Under the pieces are notes generated by a model that had not been told where the DNA came from, searched no databases, and was given only the letters and a program-made list of their open reading frames with translations. DNA of 21,647 bases from Myxococcales bacterium (GTDB taxonomy: Bacteria; Myxococcota; Polyangia; Fen-1088), in the NCBI GenBank assembly GCA_003157315.1, contig PMJE01000647.1, forward strand, positions 1,495-23,141, in the 5' to 3' direction. This document shows positions 7,501 through 14,265 of this stretch, in pieces (positions within the stretch are counted from its first letter, which is position 1; every line of letters begins with the position of its first letter). The position numbers and the translations under genes are program-made.

Positions 7501-9666
7501 TGCTGGCGTGCCCAGAGCCGCGAGCGCTTCGTCGTACTGGCCCACCAGCCCCAAAGCCGTGGCCCAGGCGAGGTGCTCGGTCGGCGTGCCGGCCTCAGGG
7601 TCGGCGGCCCTGGCGCGTATCGCGAACCGTGCCACGTCCCCGAAGCGGCCAGCCCCGCCCGCGGCCAGCGCTGCAGCCCGAAAACAGGTAGCTGCTTGTT
7701 CAATCTCTCCCAGCGCCAGGTGCGCCTCGCCACGCCGAGGATCTGACTCGGACAAAGGCTGAATAGCCCGACGCACGAGCGGATGCAGTGCCTTGTCACG
7801 CTTGACTGCGCGAAAGACCGCGGCCGCATGGGATTCCGTGGGGACCGCCAGTTGCGAGGCTTCAAACCAACCTGCGGTTTGGGCCTCGCGCATCGCAACT
7901 GCAGTGTCCAGTCGCCATGTCAGAGGATCCCACTCCCCCAGATCGGCGACTAGTTTCTGCGACTGCGCAAGCACTAGGGCCGTCAGCCAAGCGCGGGTGT
8001 TGTAGCTCAGGCCGGCGAACGTCGTATCAAGCAGTCGAGCGAAGTCGGCATCATCCTCGTCGACCCGGAATGCCTCGGGCCGGCCCTCGCGGACCTGTTG
8101 TACCCAGCGACGCACAAGCAACGCGGCCGAAGCCGCAAGACCCCCGGAGGCGCGCACGATCTGATCGACCACTTGCGATGTCGGCTCGGTCCCTGCCGCG
8201 TGAGCGGCGAGCGCACAGATATCCTCGACCTGAAGCGGCCCGAGTCGAAGGTCGACAGCCTCGGCGCTGCGCAGGGCCTGCTCGGTGGGCAAGATGACCA
8301 GCAGGCGGCCACCGGGTGATCCCTCTGCCACCGCCTGGGCGAGAAGTTCCTCTTGTTCGCCTGGTCCAAGCACCAGACAGAGCGGCCGTTGCTGCGCGCG
8401 CGTTTCAAGCGCATCGACCAGTGCGGCCGTGCGAGCTTGCAGCGAGCGGGCAGGCTCGTCCCACAGGGGTATTGCCTCGCCAGGGCGGGCGGGCAGCTCA
8501 GCTTGCAGCGCCACCAAGCCACGCTCGTCCACGCTGAAGGACGGCAAGGTTTGCGAAAGCAGGGCCAGTCGCACATCGCGCAGAACCCGCCGGATCAGCG
8601 TGCGGCGGCCGGAGCCGGGTGGACCGGAAACCGTCACCACGCCGGCCGGGGCATTCCCTTCTGCGAGCCGTTCCACCAGCGCCCAGAGCGCTTGCGTCTG
8701 CTTGGCGCGGCCGACCAGCAGACCCGCCAGGGGATCGCCGGCTGGATACGGCACCGACAGGTCCAGTTCAACCGGCGTGACGTTGTTCGGAAGAATGCGG
8801 CGAATCTCCCGCAGCAGGTCGCGCGCGCTTGCCGGCCGGTTCTCGCTGGCGACGGCCAGCAAGCGGCCTAGCAGAGCATCCCAAGCTGCCGGCAGGCCGG
8901 GACAGAGAACGGACGGCGTGGGCGGTGGGCTTTCCATGAGACGACGAACGGCCTCCATTCCCACACCAAAGGGAGGCACGCCTGTCCACGCCGCGTACAG
9001 TGTTGCTCCCAAACTGAATAGGTCAGCCGCCGAGCCGCGCTCACCCACCAGAGCCTCGGGCGCGATGAAGCCCAAGGTGCCTGAGGCACCTGCCGCGACG
9101 GTGCCCAGGCCGTCGTGGTCTCCGGAGATCGGGCGCAGGCGCTCGGACAGCCCGAGATCGATGAGCACCGGGCGACCTTCACGGTCGCAGCGAACATTGC
9201 TGGGGCTGATGTCACCATGGACCAGGCCGCGGCCGTGGAGGTAGGCCACGGCGTCAGCCAAATCCTCGGCCGCAGCGGCGAAACGATGAAAACGATCCTC
9301 GCCATGGGCCGCGGCTAGATGCGCTGCCAGATCTAGCCCCGACAAGTGGTCAGTCACCAGAAAGGGTCGGCCTGCCAAGCCACCTTCGGCGATCCGTCCG
9401 GTGTCCCGAACCCTGACGATTCCGCGGTGGCCAAGCTCGCTCAGACGGCCAAACTCGTCGAGCAGGCGCGCCACGGCCCCTGGATCCAAGTCAGCAGAAA
9501 ACAGCTTCACCGCGCAGTCTGTGTGGTCAGCTAGGTCCTCGGCCGCGTATACCTCGCTGCTGGCTCCGCTTCCGAGTCGTCGACCGAGCCGATAGCGATC
9601 CGCTATCAGGGGCCAAAGGCTATTGCCCGCCCCTCCCGACGTGCCAACTTCATTGGCTGCTGCCAC
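4576..9666 (-). CDS. Ser/Thr kinase - NTPase - TPR - GAF - sigma54 activator fusion protein
   Basis: This 1696-residue cytoplasmic regulator links kinase-type signalling to sigma54 transcription. Domains in order are: protein kinase (about 25-290), STAND/AAA-like NTPase (about 315-530), a helical TPR-type region (about 640-1130), GAF (about 1190-1335), a coiled coil (1335-1378), sigma54 AAA+ (about 1383-1615) and Fis-type HTH (about 1650-1696). In the kinase, the Gly loop GSGASSEVY (32-40) and Lys54 are present, but the catalytic loop reads HGDISPSN (150-157), lacking the usual Arg and Lys, and DFG is DLG (170-172). The NTPase P-loop is GPPGSGRRT (348-356), without the normal Lys. The AAA+ part is intact: GESGTGKE (1413-1420), GAFTGA (1460-1465), LFLDE. 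The GTG start at 9666 is forced: an in-frame TAA lies four codons upstream and no other ATG/GTG/TTG follows nearby. Confidence 0.93.
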   Translation of the reverse strand: MAAANEVGTSGGAGNSLWPLIADRYRLGRRLGSGASSEVYAAEDLADHTDCAVKLFSADLDPGAVARLLDEFGRLSELGHRGIVRVRDTGRIAEGGLAGRPFLVTDHLSGLDLAAHLAAAHGEDRFHRFAAAAEDLADAVAYLHGRGLVHGDISPSNVRCDREGRPVLIDLGLSERLRPISGDHDGLGTVAAGASGTLGFIAPEALVGERGSAADLFSLGATLYAAWTGVPPFGVGMEAVRRLMESPPPTPSVLCPGLPAAWDALLGRLLAVASENRPASARDLLREIRRILPNNVTPVELDLSVPYPAGDPLAGLLVGRAKQTQALWALVERLAEGNAPAGVVTVSGPPGSGRRTLIRRVLRDVRLALLSQTLPSFSVDERGLVALQAELPARPGEAIPLWDEPARSLQARTAALVDALETRAQQRPLCLVLGPGEQEELLAQAVAEGSPGGRLLVILPTEQALRSAEAVDLRLGPLQVEDICALAAHAAGTEPTSQVVDQIVRASGGLAASAALLVRRWVQQVREGRPEAFRVDEDDADFARLLDTTFAGLSYNTRAWLTALVLAQSQKLVADLGEWDPLTWRLDTAVAMREAQTAGWFEASQLAVPTESHAAAVFRAVKRDKALHPLVRRAIQPLSESDPRRGEAHLALGEIEQAATCFRAAALAAGGAGRFGDVARFAIRARAADPEAGTPTEHLAWATALGLVGQYDEALAALGTPAPDGTMEIKIELAERRAWLLGRRGDPVAARQVLETALMEVGLRGEPRGALVLRLRARLARLLVSCGLYSEALQAAEPALAESSEVGRFAQEAAALALTYAGRLSEADSLIAVLEKTAETSSDRPFGARVPALRGLHLQLTGQPMPAAQSYREAARRCDQLHDLHGQTAALFNLGCVLADTGQFGEALDAFRRALRDLGRLGIVTDLALALYNTGLLFLQLGDLDAASRTARRLRGEASATKVEAFLAYSSSLDADIARRQGAPRTALPLYLAAEEAFARAGNPPMAQASALARAEALAEAGQAAEALVAWNRIRSTTANQAASPEVGSPIDEMSALAQARIALATPAQETEGNGELGHRLSALANAALAQGRRPVAWRAAQLAARLLRRVGDAHAGEEQARAARIFEEVKMNTPIQYRSSLDHDPEAPSASLLSGDARTAAALLVERVARAEGRLRRLQRINKRLNSDLRLPRVLEAVIDTAIEMTDAERGFLLLKDGSGELVVKVARNIEQTTLDAPDFVLSRSIAKQAAETGQPVVTVDAAGDRRFREAASVSDLHLRSVLAVPLSVKGAVVGTIYVDHRLRKGVFDDEALAMVMDFAEQAAIAIENARLLSELRRRETQVQALNRRLEHELRVQEQALQGVREELKESRQVAALRYDYHQIVGQTPRMLDLFHLLDRVTDTALPVVIEGESGTGKELVARAIHFNGPRRDRAFVSENCAAIPETLLESALFGHVKGAFTGADRETRGLFAVADGGTLFLDEVAEMSPAMQGKLLRVLQDGEFHRVGGERPQKVNVRVLVATNKDLEGLLAQGKFRQDLFFRISVVRLVLPPLRDRSDDIPLLVQHFMQKAAATSGTAVKSVDASAMAKLCSYRWPGNVRELENEITRAAAFSGPVVSVADLSPQVRAGFDPVASVADERDGIRLRPRVERLERTLIREAMAKCGANQTKAAKALGLSRFGLQKKLRRYHIAT

Positions 9667-9674
9667 TAGCTTTG

Positions 9675-9680
9675 ATTATA
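9675..9680 (-). promoter_or_regulatory. Perfect TATAAT -10 box just ahead of the kinase-activator gene
   Basis: TATAAT on the minus strand ends eight bases before the GTG start at 9666, so transcription would begin within a few bases of the start codon and give a leaderless or nearly leaderless mRNA. No ribosome binding site precedes the GTG. The best -35 at 17-base spacing (CTTCCA) matches only three of six positions. The box lies in the 90-base gap after the HEAT-repeat gene, which also ends in a short inverted repeat, TCCATG/CATGGA (9745-9763). Confidence 0.4.
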
Positions 9681-9756
9681 CGATTTCAAATGAGTATTGG
9701 AAGCCCGCCTATCTTGTTGTCAGATTTGACGCCACGGGCGCAGCTCCATGCGGCAT

Positions 9757-10689
9757 TCATGGACTTGGCGATTTGACCTGGCTCTTGGCTCTCGAACGCG
9801 AGAGCGCGCTCTTCGCCATGTTCCTGATCTCTTCGTCCTCGTGAGCATCGGCCACGAAGCTCAGGTAGTCGGTGGCCTCCTGTCCCCCAAGGGATGCGAG
9901 GGCATCGATAATCTTGCGCATCTCCCGACGGTCTTTCATCGACCTGCTCTTGGTCAGTGCCGGGACTGCGCGTGGATCGCGCAGCTCGACCAGCGCACCG
10001 AGTGCGGCATCCCGAATAGTTTCCTCATCGTCGGAGAGCAACCCGATCAATGTGGGAACTTCATCGCGCAGCTTGCGGGCTGCCGCTACCCGGATGGCCT
10101 CCAGGCGCATCTCGCCGGGAGAGGCCAAGGCCGCGTGCAGGGCTCGGGGCTCGGCAGACCACAGCTTCTGGCGTGCGAGGTAGCCGGCCAGCAAGTCGCC
10201 CACCGCACGCTCTGCCAGCCGTTGCAGCACCTCCTGCTTGTTTGGCTGTGCCTCCGGATCGTAGACCATCTCGGCGTTCGCCTGTACATCTTCGCCAAAG
10301 TGCGCAGGAGCCGCGCCGGCAGGTCGAGTGGACACGTTCAGCCGCACACCAGCGCGCACAGCGGCCTTGCTTTCGGCCCGCACCACTTCCATGGATAGGG
10401 TGATGCGGATGCTCGCCACGGCTGCGCCGAATTCGGTACTTTCCTGGGCTTCGCCAGCGAAGATCCCCGCTTGCAAGAGCTGCGAGCGCGCTTTGCGCGC
10501 CAGCGCCCCTCGGTCGACGAGCGAAAACTCATCACCTGCGCTCGTCGTAGCGGTGATGTCCAGCGGCCCGAGCCACAGCTGGCTTGCCGCGCTCGGTTTC
10601 GCGCTCGGCTGCCTACAGGCGACGGCTCCCAGCACAAGCACCGCCCAGGCGGCGCCCCGAAGCCATACCTGCCGCCACGACCAGCTCAT
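9757..10689 (-). CDS. HEAT-repeat lipoprotein
   Basis: This 310-residue protein has a signal-like N-terminus with a hydrophobic core (AAWAVLVLGAVAC) and Cys25 as probable lipidation site. Residues 35-175 form an unrecognised alpha/beta region. Residues about 190-300 contain HEAT-like helical pairs (EVPTLIGLLSDDEETIRDAALGAL, then DPRAVPALTK), a protein-interaction scaffold. The last residues are basic (SRSRAKSQVKS). It starts 11 bases after the stop of the ATP-grasp gene and probably closes the operon that begins with the HARE-HTH gene. It is likely periplasmic and anchored to a membrane. Function is unknown; HEAT repeats suggest an adaptor role, and no catalytic motif was seen. Confidence 0.8.
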   Translation of the reverse strand: MSWSWRQVWLRGAAWAVLVLGAVACRQPSAKPSAASQLWLGPLDITATTSAGDEFSLVDRGALARKARSQLLQAGIFAGEAQESTEFGAAVASIRITLSMEVVRAESKAAVRAGVRLNVSTRPAGAAPAHFGEDVQANAEMVYDPEAQPNKQEVLQRLAERAVGDLLAGYLARQKLWSAEPRALHAALASPGEMRLEAIRVAAARKLRDEVPTLIGLLSDDEETIRDAALGALVELRDPRAVPALTKSRSMKDRREMRKIIDALASLGGQEATDYLSFVADAHEDEEIRNMAKSALSRSRAKSQVKSPSP

Positions 10690-10700
10690 GCAAGCTGGTC

Positions 10701-11840
10701 TCAGCCGCCCCGCCGAACGCCTGCCGGCGCGAAACCACTTCCAGCGGGCAGGGATTCGCGCTCTGCCCTCAGATCAGCCTCACTGGGCAGCCCAGCCAAG
10801 GGGATCGGTGTCTCATCCAGCCTCCGCGAGAGAGCCAAAGACATCAGTCGCAGAATCACGTCCTTGTATGAAAGACCGCCCGCCTTCGCCGCCCGGGAGA
10901 AACCGCCCGCCAGGTCGGAAAGATCACAGTTGGGGTTCACGTCGATGACGTAGGGCGTTCCATCGGCGGCCAAACGGATGTCCATTCGGGCGTAGTCGCG
11001 CAGGCCTACACAGCGAAAGGCGTCGAGAGCGGTCTGCGCAACCTTACCACGCAGATCGGCCGACAGCGCTTCGCAGCGGATCGGCCGGGTGCCCTTGTAC
11101 TCAACCGACTCCTCCACCCATTTGCCTTCGAACGACACGATCTTGGGCCGGTCCGCTGGCATGGCGGAAAAGTCGATCTCGAAAAATGGGAAGACCTGCA
11201 GCCCACCGTCAACCTGTCCCAGCAAGGAGACGTAGATCTCGCGCCCGTCGATGTATTGCTCGACCAATGCAGGCTGGCGGTAGTGGCCAAGGATGTGGAG
11301 GACGCGCGCGTGGAGCGCCTTCTCATCGCTGACTACCGACGCCCGAGTGATCCCGACCGAGGCGTCCTCACGCGCCGGCTTGACGATGAGGGGAAACGGC
11401 AGGACCCAACCAGCCAGTTCCCCTGCCTCCGACACCACCGACCCTTTCGGCACCGGAATGCCACGGGCGCAGAGGATATCCTTCACCTTTTCCTTGCGCA
11501 GCGCCAGGGACAGGGCAAACGGCCCCGATCCGGTGTAGGGGATCCTCTCCAGCTCCATGAGCAACGGCAGCAGACTCTCGAAGCGGTTGTCCCCATGGAT
11601 CGACTCGCAAAGATTGAAAACCGCGGCCGGCTTGAGCACACGCAACTCGCCGAGCGCGCTCCTCACGTCGCCGGTGACGCCCAGGCCGGAGCCATCATAG
11701 CCGTTCGCATTCAGGATGCGAACGATGTGGTCCGCTATCTCCTTCACATCCTCGCGCGCTTTGTTCTCGGGATCCGATTCGGCTCCCTCGAAGTCGCGAT
11801 TGTAGATGACTGCGATCCGCGGCCTGGTCCGTGCCTTCAC
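10701..11840 (-). CDS. ATP-grasp ligase related to D-Ala-D-Ala ligase
   Basis: This 379-residue enzyme probably joins a carboxylate to an amine with ATP. ATP-grasp residues are in place: Lys154 in LIVKPA, the REDASVGI loop (157-164), Glu194 and Glu201 in EQYIDGRE, Asp287 in RMDIRL, and the metal ligands Asp300 and Asn302 in IDVNPN. IPYTGSG (100-106) matches the Ddl family. The N-terminus (RIAVIYNRD) lacks the Ddl GGxSxE motif that contacts the first D-Ala, so another substrate is possible. The GTG start at 11840 overlaps the lipB stop by four bases (GTGA) and is preceded by GGAAG, implying translational coupling. I would not call it ddl. A degenerate relative is encoded at 14266-15267. Confidence 0.85.
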   Translation of the reverse strand: MKARTRPRIAVIYNRDFEGAESDPENKAREDVKEIADHIVRILNANGYDGSGLGVTGDVRSALGELRVLKPAAVFNLCESIHGDNRFESLLPLLMELERIPYTGSGPFALSLALRKEKVKDILCARGIPVPKGSVVSEAGELAGWVLPFPLIVKPAREDASVGITRASVVSDEKALHARVLHILGHYRQPALVEQYIDGREIYVSLLGQVDGGLQVFPFFEIDFSAMPADRPKIVSFEGKWVEESVEYKGTRPIRCEALSADLRGKVAQTALDAFRCVGLRDYARMDIRLAADGTPYVIDVNPNCDLSDLAGGFSRAAKAGGLSYKDVILRLMSLALSRRLDETPIPLAGLPSEADLRAERESLPAGSGFAPAGVRRGG

Positions 11841-12559
11841 GATGCTTCCATCATTCTAGTGAGTGGCGCTGTCCAATTGCAACCGGGAACACGCATCTCT
11901 ATTAGTTGTACACCAAAGTTCTTCTCAAACAAGCCGATGAGAGATCGCGCGACCATTTCGGGTGGCGGCGCGCAGCCGATCTGTCGAGCCAACGACGTGA
12001 CGCCCGCGCTTGGCAGGCCACAGGGGACAATGGCCGAGAACCCCTCGAAGTCGACGGCAAGGTTGAGGGCGAACCCGTGTGTGGCGATTCCATGTCGCAC
12101 GTGCACCCCGAACGCACAGATTTTGTCGGCTCCGATCCACACCCCAGGGGTCGATGCGCGCCATTCGGCCGCAAGTCCGAGGCTGGCAAGCCACGCAACG
12201 ATGCTGGTCGCCATGGCCTGCATGTGGCCGCGTACGCCCCGGCGCAGCCGGAAAACGGGGTAGCCCACAAGCTGACCCGGTCCGTGGAAGGTCACGTCGC
12301 CTCCGCGTGACGTCCGGCAAACCTCCACGCCCCGAGCACGCAGAGCCGGAATAGGAAGCAACACGTGGGCCGGGTCGGCGTGGCGGCCCAATGTGATCAC
12401 GGCCGGGTGCTCAAGCAGGAGCAGGGTTTCCCGTCTGCAGCCGGCCAGAATCTCGTTCCGGATCTGCTCTTGCAGCTCGAGTGCCGGCCGATAGGGAACC
12501 CGACCCAACCACGACCATTCGGCTACAGCCTCCGCTTCGAGACGGCAGCCGGCGGCCAC
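11837..12559 (-). CDS. lipB: LipB, lipoyl(octanoyl) transferase
   Basis: LipB moves octanoate from acyl carrier protein to lipoyl domains, the first step of lipoate cofactor assembly before LipA. The 240-residue product shows LEHPAVITLGR (49-59), RGGDVTFHGPGQLVGYP (85-101), Lys146 in ADKICAFG and the catalytic Cys180 in VPCGL. The frame stays open upstream to 12712, but that stretch is Arg/Gly-rich and lies inside the preceding gene. The GTG at 12559, five bases after that gene's stop and preceded by GAGGG, gives a normal LipB length. Its 3' end overlaps the ATP-grasp gene by four bases. lipA is not in the window. Placement between the HARE-HTH and ATP-grasp genes is unusual. Confidence 0.94.
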   Translation of the reverse strand: MAAGCRLEAEAVAEWSWLGRVPYRPALELQEQIRNEILAGCRRETLLLLEHPAVITLGRHADPAHVLLPIPALRARGVEVCRTSRGGDVTFHGPGQLVGYPVFRLRRGVRGHMQAMATSIVAWLASLGLAAEWRASTPGVWIGADKICAFGVHVRHGIATHGFALNLAVDFEGFSAIVPCGLPSAGVTSLARQIGCAPPPEMVARSLIGLFEKNFGVQLIEMRVPGCNWTAPLTRMMEAS

Positions 12560-12564
12560 TGGAG

Positions 12565-14157
12565 TTAGCCCTCGGAGATCTCGGCGAAAAAGTCCGCGTC
12601 GACGAAATCGACGTTGACCACGGTACCGATGACGCCCACCCCGTGACGAACGCAGGTCTCGGCCAGCGCAGGACCGTCCACGACCTCCACCGGCGCGCCC
12701 GACTGCTTCCATTCCGCGACGCCGTCGTCGGCCAACCGGCCGGCAATCACCAGCACCCCTTCGTCCTGGTTGCGCGCCCGGATGCCCGCGCGCAACTCGC
12801 CCAAAGCTCGACGTCCCGCAGCTGCGGCGCCTGGCCGCAAGGCGATGAGGCAGCGCGAGGGCCGGAAGCCCCGTCCCCGCAATGCCTCAAGATAGATTGT
12901 GCCTTCCACCCGTTTGACGAAGGTAGCCGGGCCGAATCCCTCACGTTGCAGAAGGACGCGGGCCACCGCCTCGAAAGCCGCCGGACTCAGGTCCGCCAAG
13001 CGCTGCTCAAGTGCGGCCAAGGTTCGCTCGCGCAGGGCTTTCCTGGCTTCGCCCAGCACGAACTCGGCTCGCTCGAGATCACTATCCGGGGGACGGCGGG
13101 CCAAGGCGTACAGCCCGCTGCCTGCGGGTCGAACGCGGGGCCGCTGGCCGGCGCGCAGCCTCTCCTTGCCCTCGGCCGCAAGCGCGGCTCGCATGACTCG
13201 CCACGCTTCGTTGGGCTCTCCGTGGATGAGTCGCCGGCGGACCGCTGCATCTGCGATCTGCCGCACATGCAACCCACGGCCAGGGGCCTGGCCCTTTAGG
13301 ATCTCAATGGCCGCGTCGATGGGCGAGGTGATCTTGCGCCCCGGCTGGGGGGGCGTTCCTGTGGTGCTATCGCCGACTGGCGCGGGTGCCGGCGTGGCTC
13401 CCTCGCTGGGACGGGGCGGCTGGCCGGAAGCGCCGGACGGCGCCACTGCAAGGGTTGCTTCTCCTGAAGCAGCGAAGGCTTCACTTCTGCCTTCCCCGAT
13501 CTTCGCGTCGGCCTGTTGTTTGCTCTCGGCACTCTCCTCGTGGCGGGCCACGCCCGCATCGCTATCGTCGCCAGCAGGCTCGCCCGCGCCGGGCTCCTCC
13601 GCGTCCCTGTCGTCTCCGTCGCCCTCCAGCACCCCGCTCTCAGCCAACGCGGCCGCGCGCGCCTCGGGAGACAGCGACCCAGTCTCGGGTTCCTCGGGTG
13701 CTTCACTCACATCCCGCTCCTCCGCACCTTCACCTGGGCTTCTGCCCTCGCCCGCCGTCTCCTCCACGGCGCCGTTCGGCGCTGCAGCTTCGTTCGGCGT
13801 CTCGCCATGCCCGCGTCGCCGTCCCCGCCCTCCCCGTCGTCGTCGTCGCCCGCCGCTGCGTGGTTCGGCCGCTGTCGCGCGGCTTTCGCGTGGCTTTTCC
13901 GGTGTGGCTTCTGGCTCCGGTTCGGCAGGTGCCTCCGGATAGCGCAGTAACCCGAACACGCCCGGCTTGACCCGCACGAAGGGGCTGCCCGGGGCTTTCT
14001 TCACGGCGGCGGTAAGCTGGGTTTGCATGGTGACTTCGGGGGTGCGCCCCACGAAGGTCAGTAGCTTGCGCTCGGTGGCCTTCTCGGTGAGTTCCTTGAA
14101 GTGCAGGGGTCGGCGCTCGCGCTTTAGAATTTCGAGGGCTGCTTCCAAAAAAGTCAT
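12565..14157 (-). CDS. HARE-HTH protein with C-terminal Mrr/restriction-endonuclease-like domain
   Basis: This 530-residue protein starts at the ATG at 14157. Residues 1-73 form a HARE-HTH winged-helix domain (FLEAALEILKRERRPLHFKEL) like those of RNA polymerase delta and restriction enzymes. A long low-complexity linker (75-272) is Ala/Glu/Pro-rich with an Arg cluster at 104-115. A second HARE-like domain (276-355) begins SPIDAAIEILKGQ. Residues 388-510 resemble an Mrr-type nuclease fold: LSPAAFEAVARVLLQREGFG at the start and a late VEVVDGPALAE strand-helix. The usual catalytic Asp and Q/ExK positions appear lost (CLIALRPG replaces the VQ.KR strand), so it may bind rather than cut DNA. It heads the operon with lipB. 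The frame extends upstream to 14592 but would invade the divergent gene. Confidence 0.75.
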   Translation of the reverse strand: MTFLEAALEILKRERRPLHFKELTEKATERKLLTFVGRTPEVTMQTQLTAAVKKAPGSPFVRVKPGVFGLLRYPEAPAEPEPEATPEKPRESRATAAEPRSGGRRRRRGGRGRRRGHGETPNEAAAPNGAVEETAGEGRSPGEGAEERDVSEAPEEPETGSLSPEARAAALAESGVLEGDGDDRDAEEPGAGEPAGDDSDAGVARHEESAESKQQADAKIGEGRSEAFAASGEATLAVAPSGASGQPPRPSEGATPAPAPVGDSTTGTPPQPGRKITSPIDAAIEILKGQAPGRGLHVRQIADAAVRRRLIHGEPNEAWRVMRAALAAEGKERLRAGQRPRVRPAGSGLYALARRPPDSDLERAEFVLGEARKALRERTLAALEQRLADLSPAAFEAVARVLLQREGFGPATFVKRVEGTIYLEALRGRGFRPSRCLIALRPGAAAAGRRALGELRAGIRARNQDEGVLVIAGRLADDGVAEWKQSGAPVEVVDGPALAETCVRHGVGVIGTVVNVDFVDADFFAEISEG

Positions 14158-14265
14158 GACGACCCCGTCTCTACCACAAACTGCGCTTGCGTGGCGTTGG
14201 GGTGTTTCGGCTAGGCAACAAGTAGTTTTTTTGACGATGCCCCGCGCAGGCGTTACCCGTGAGGT

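Noticed and set aside
12560..12712. N-terminal extension of LipB.
   Set aside because: The 51 extra residues are Arg/Gly-rich, unlike LipB, and lie antiphase within the preceding same-strand gene.
13780..13870. GC-rich repeated CGTCG/CGCC triplets, possibly a tandem repeat locus.
   Set aside because: They encode the Arg-rich and Gly-rich linker of the HARE-HTH protein and show no fixed repeat unit.
14229..14257. TTGACG at the end of a T-run as promoter of the Ddl-like gene.
   Set aside because: The matching -10 position reads TACCCG, only two of six bases.
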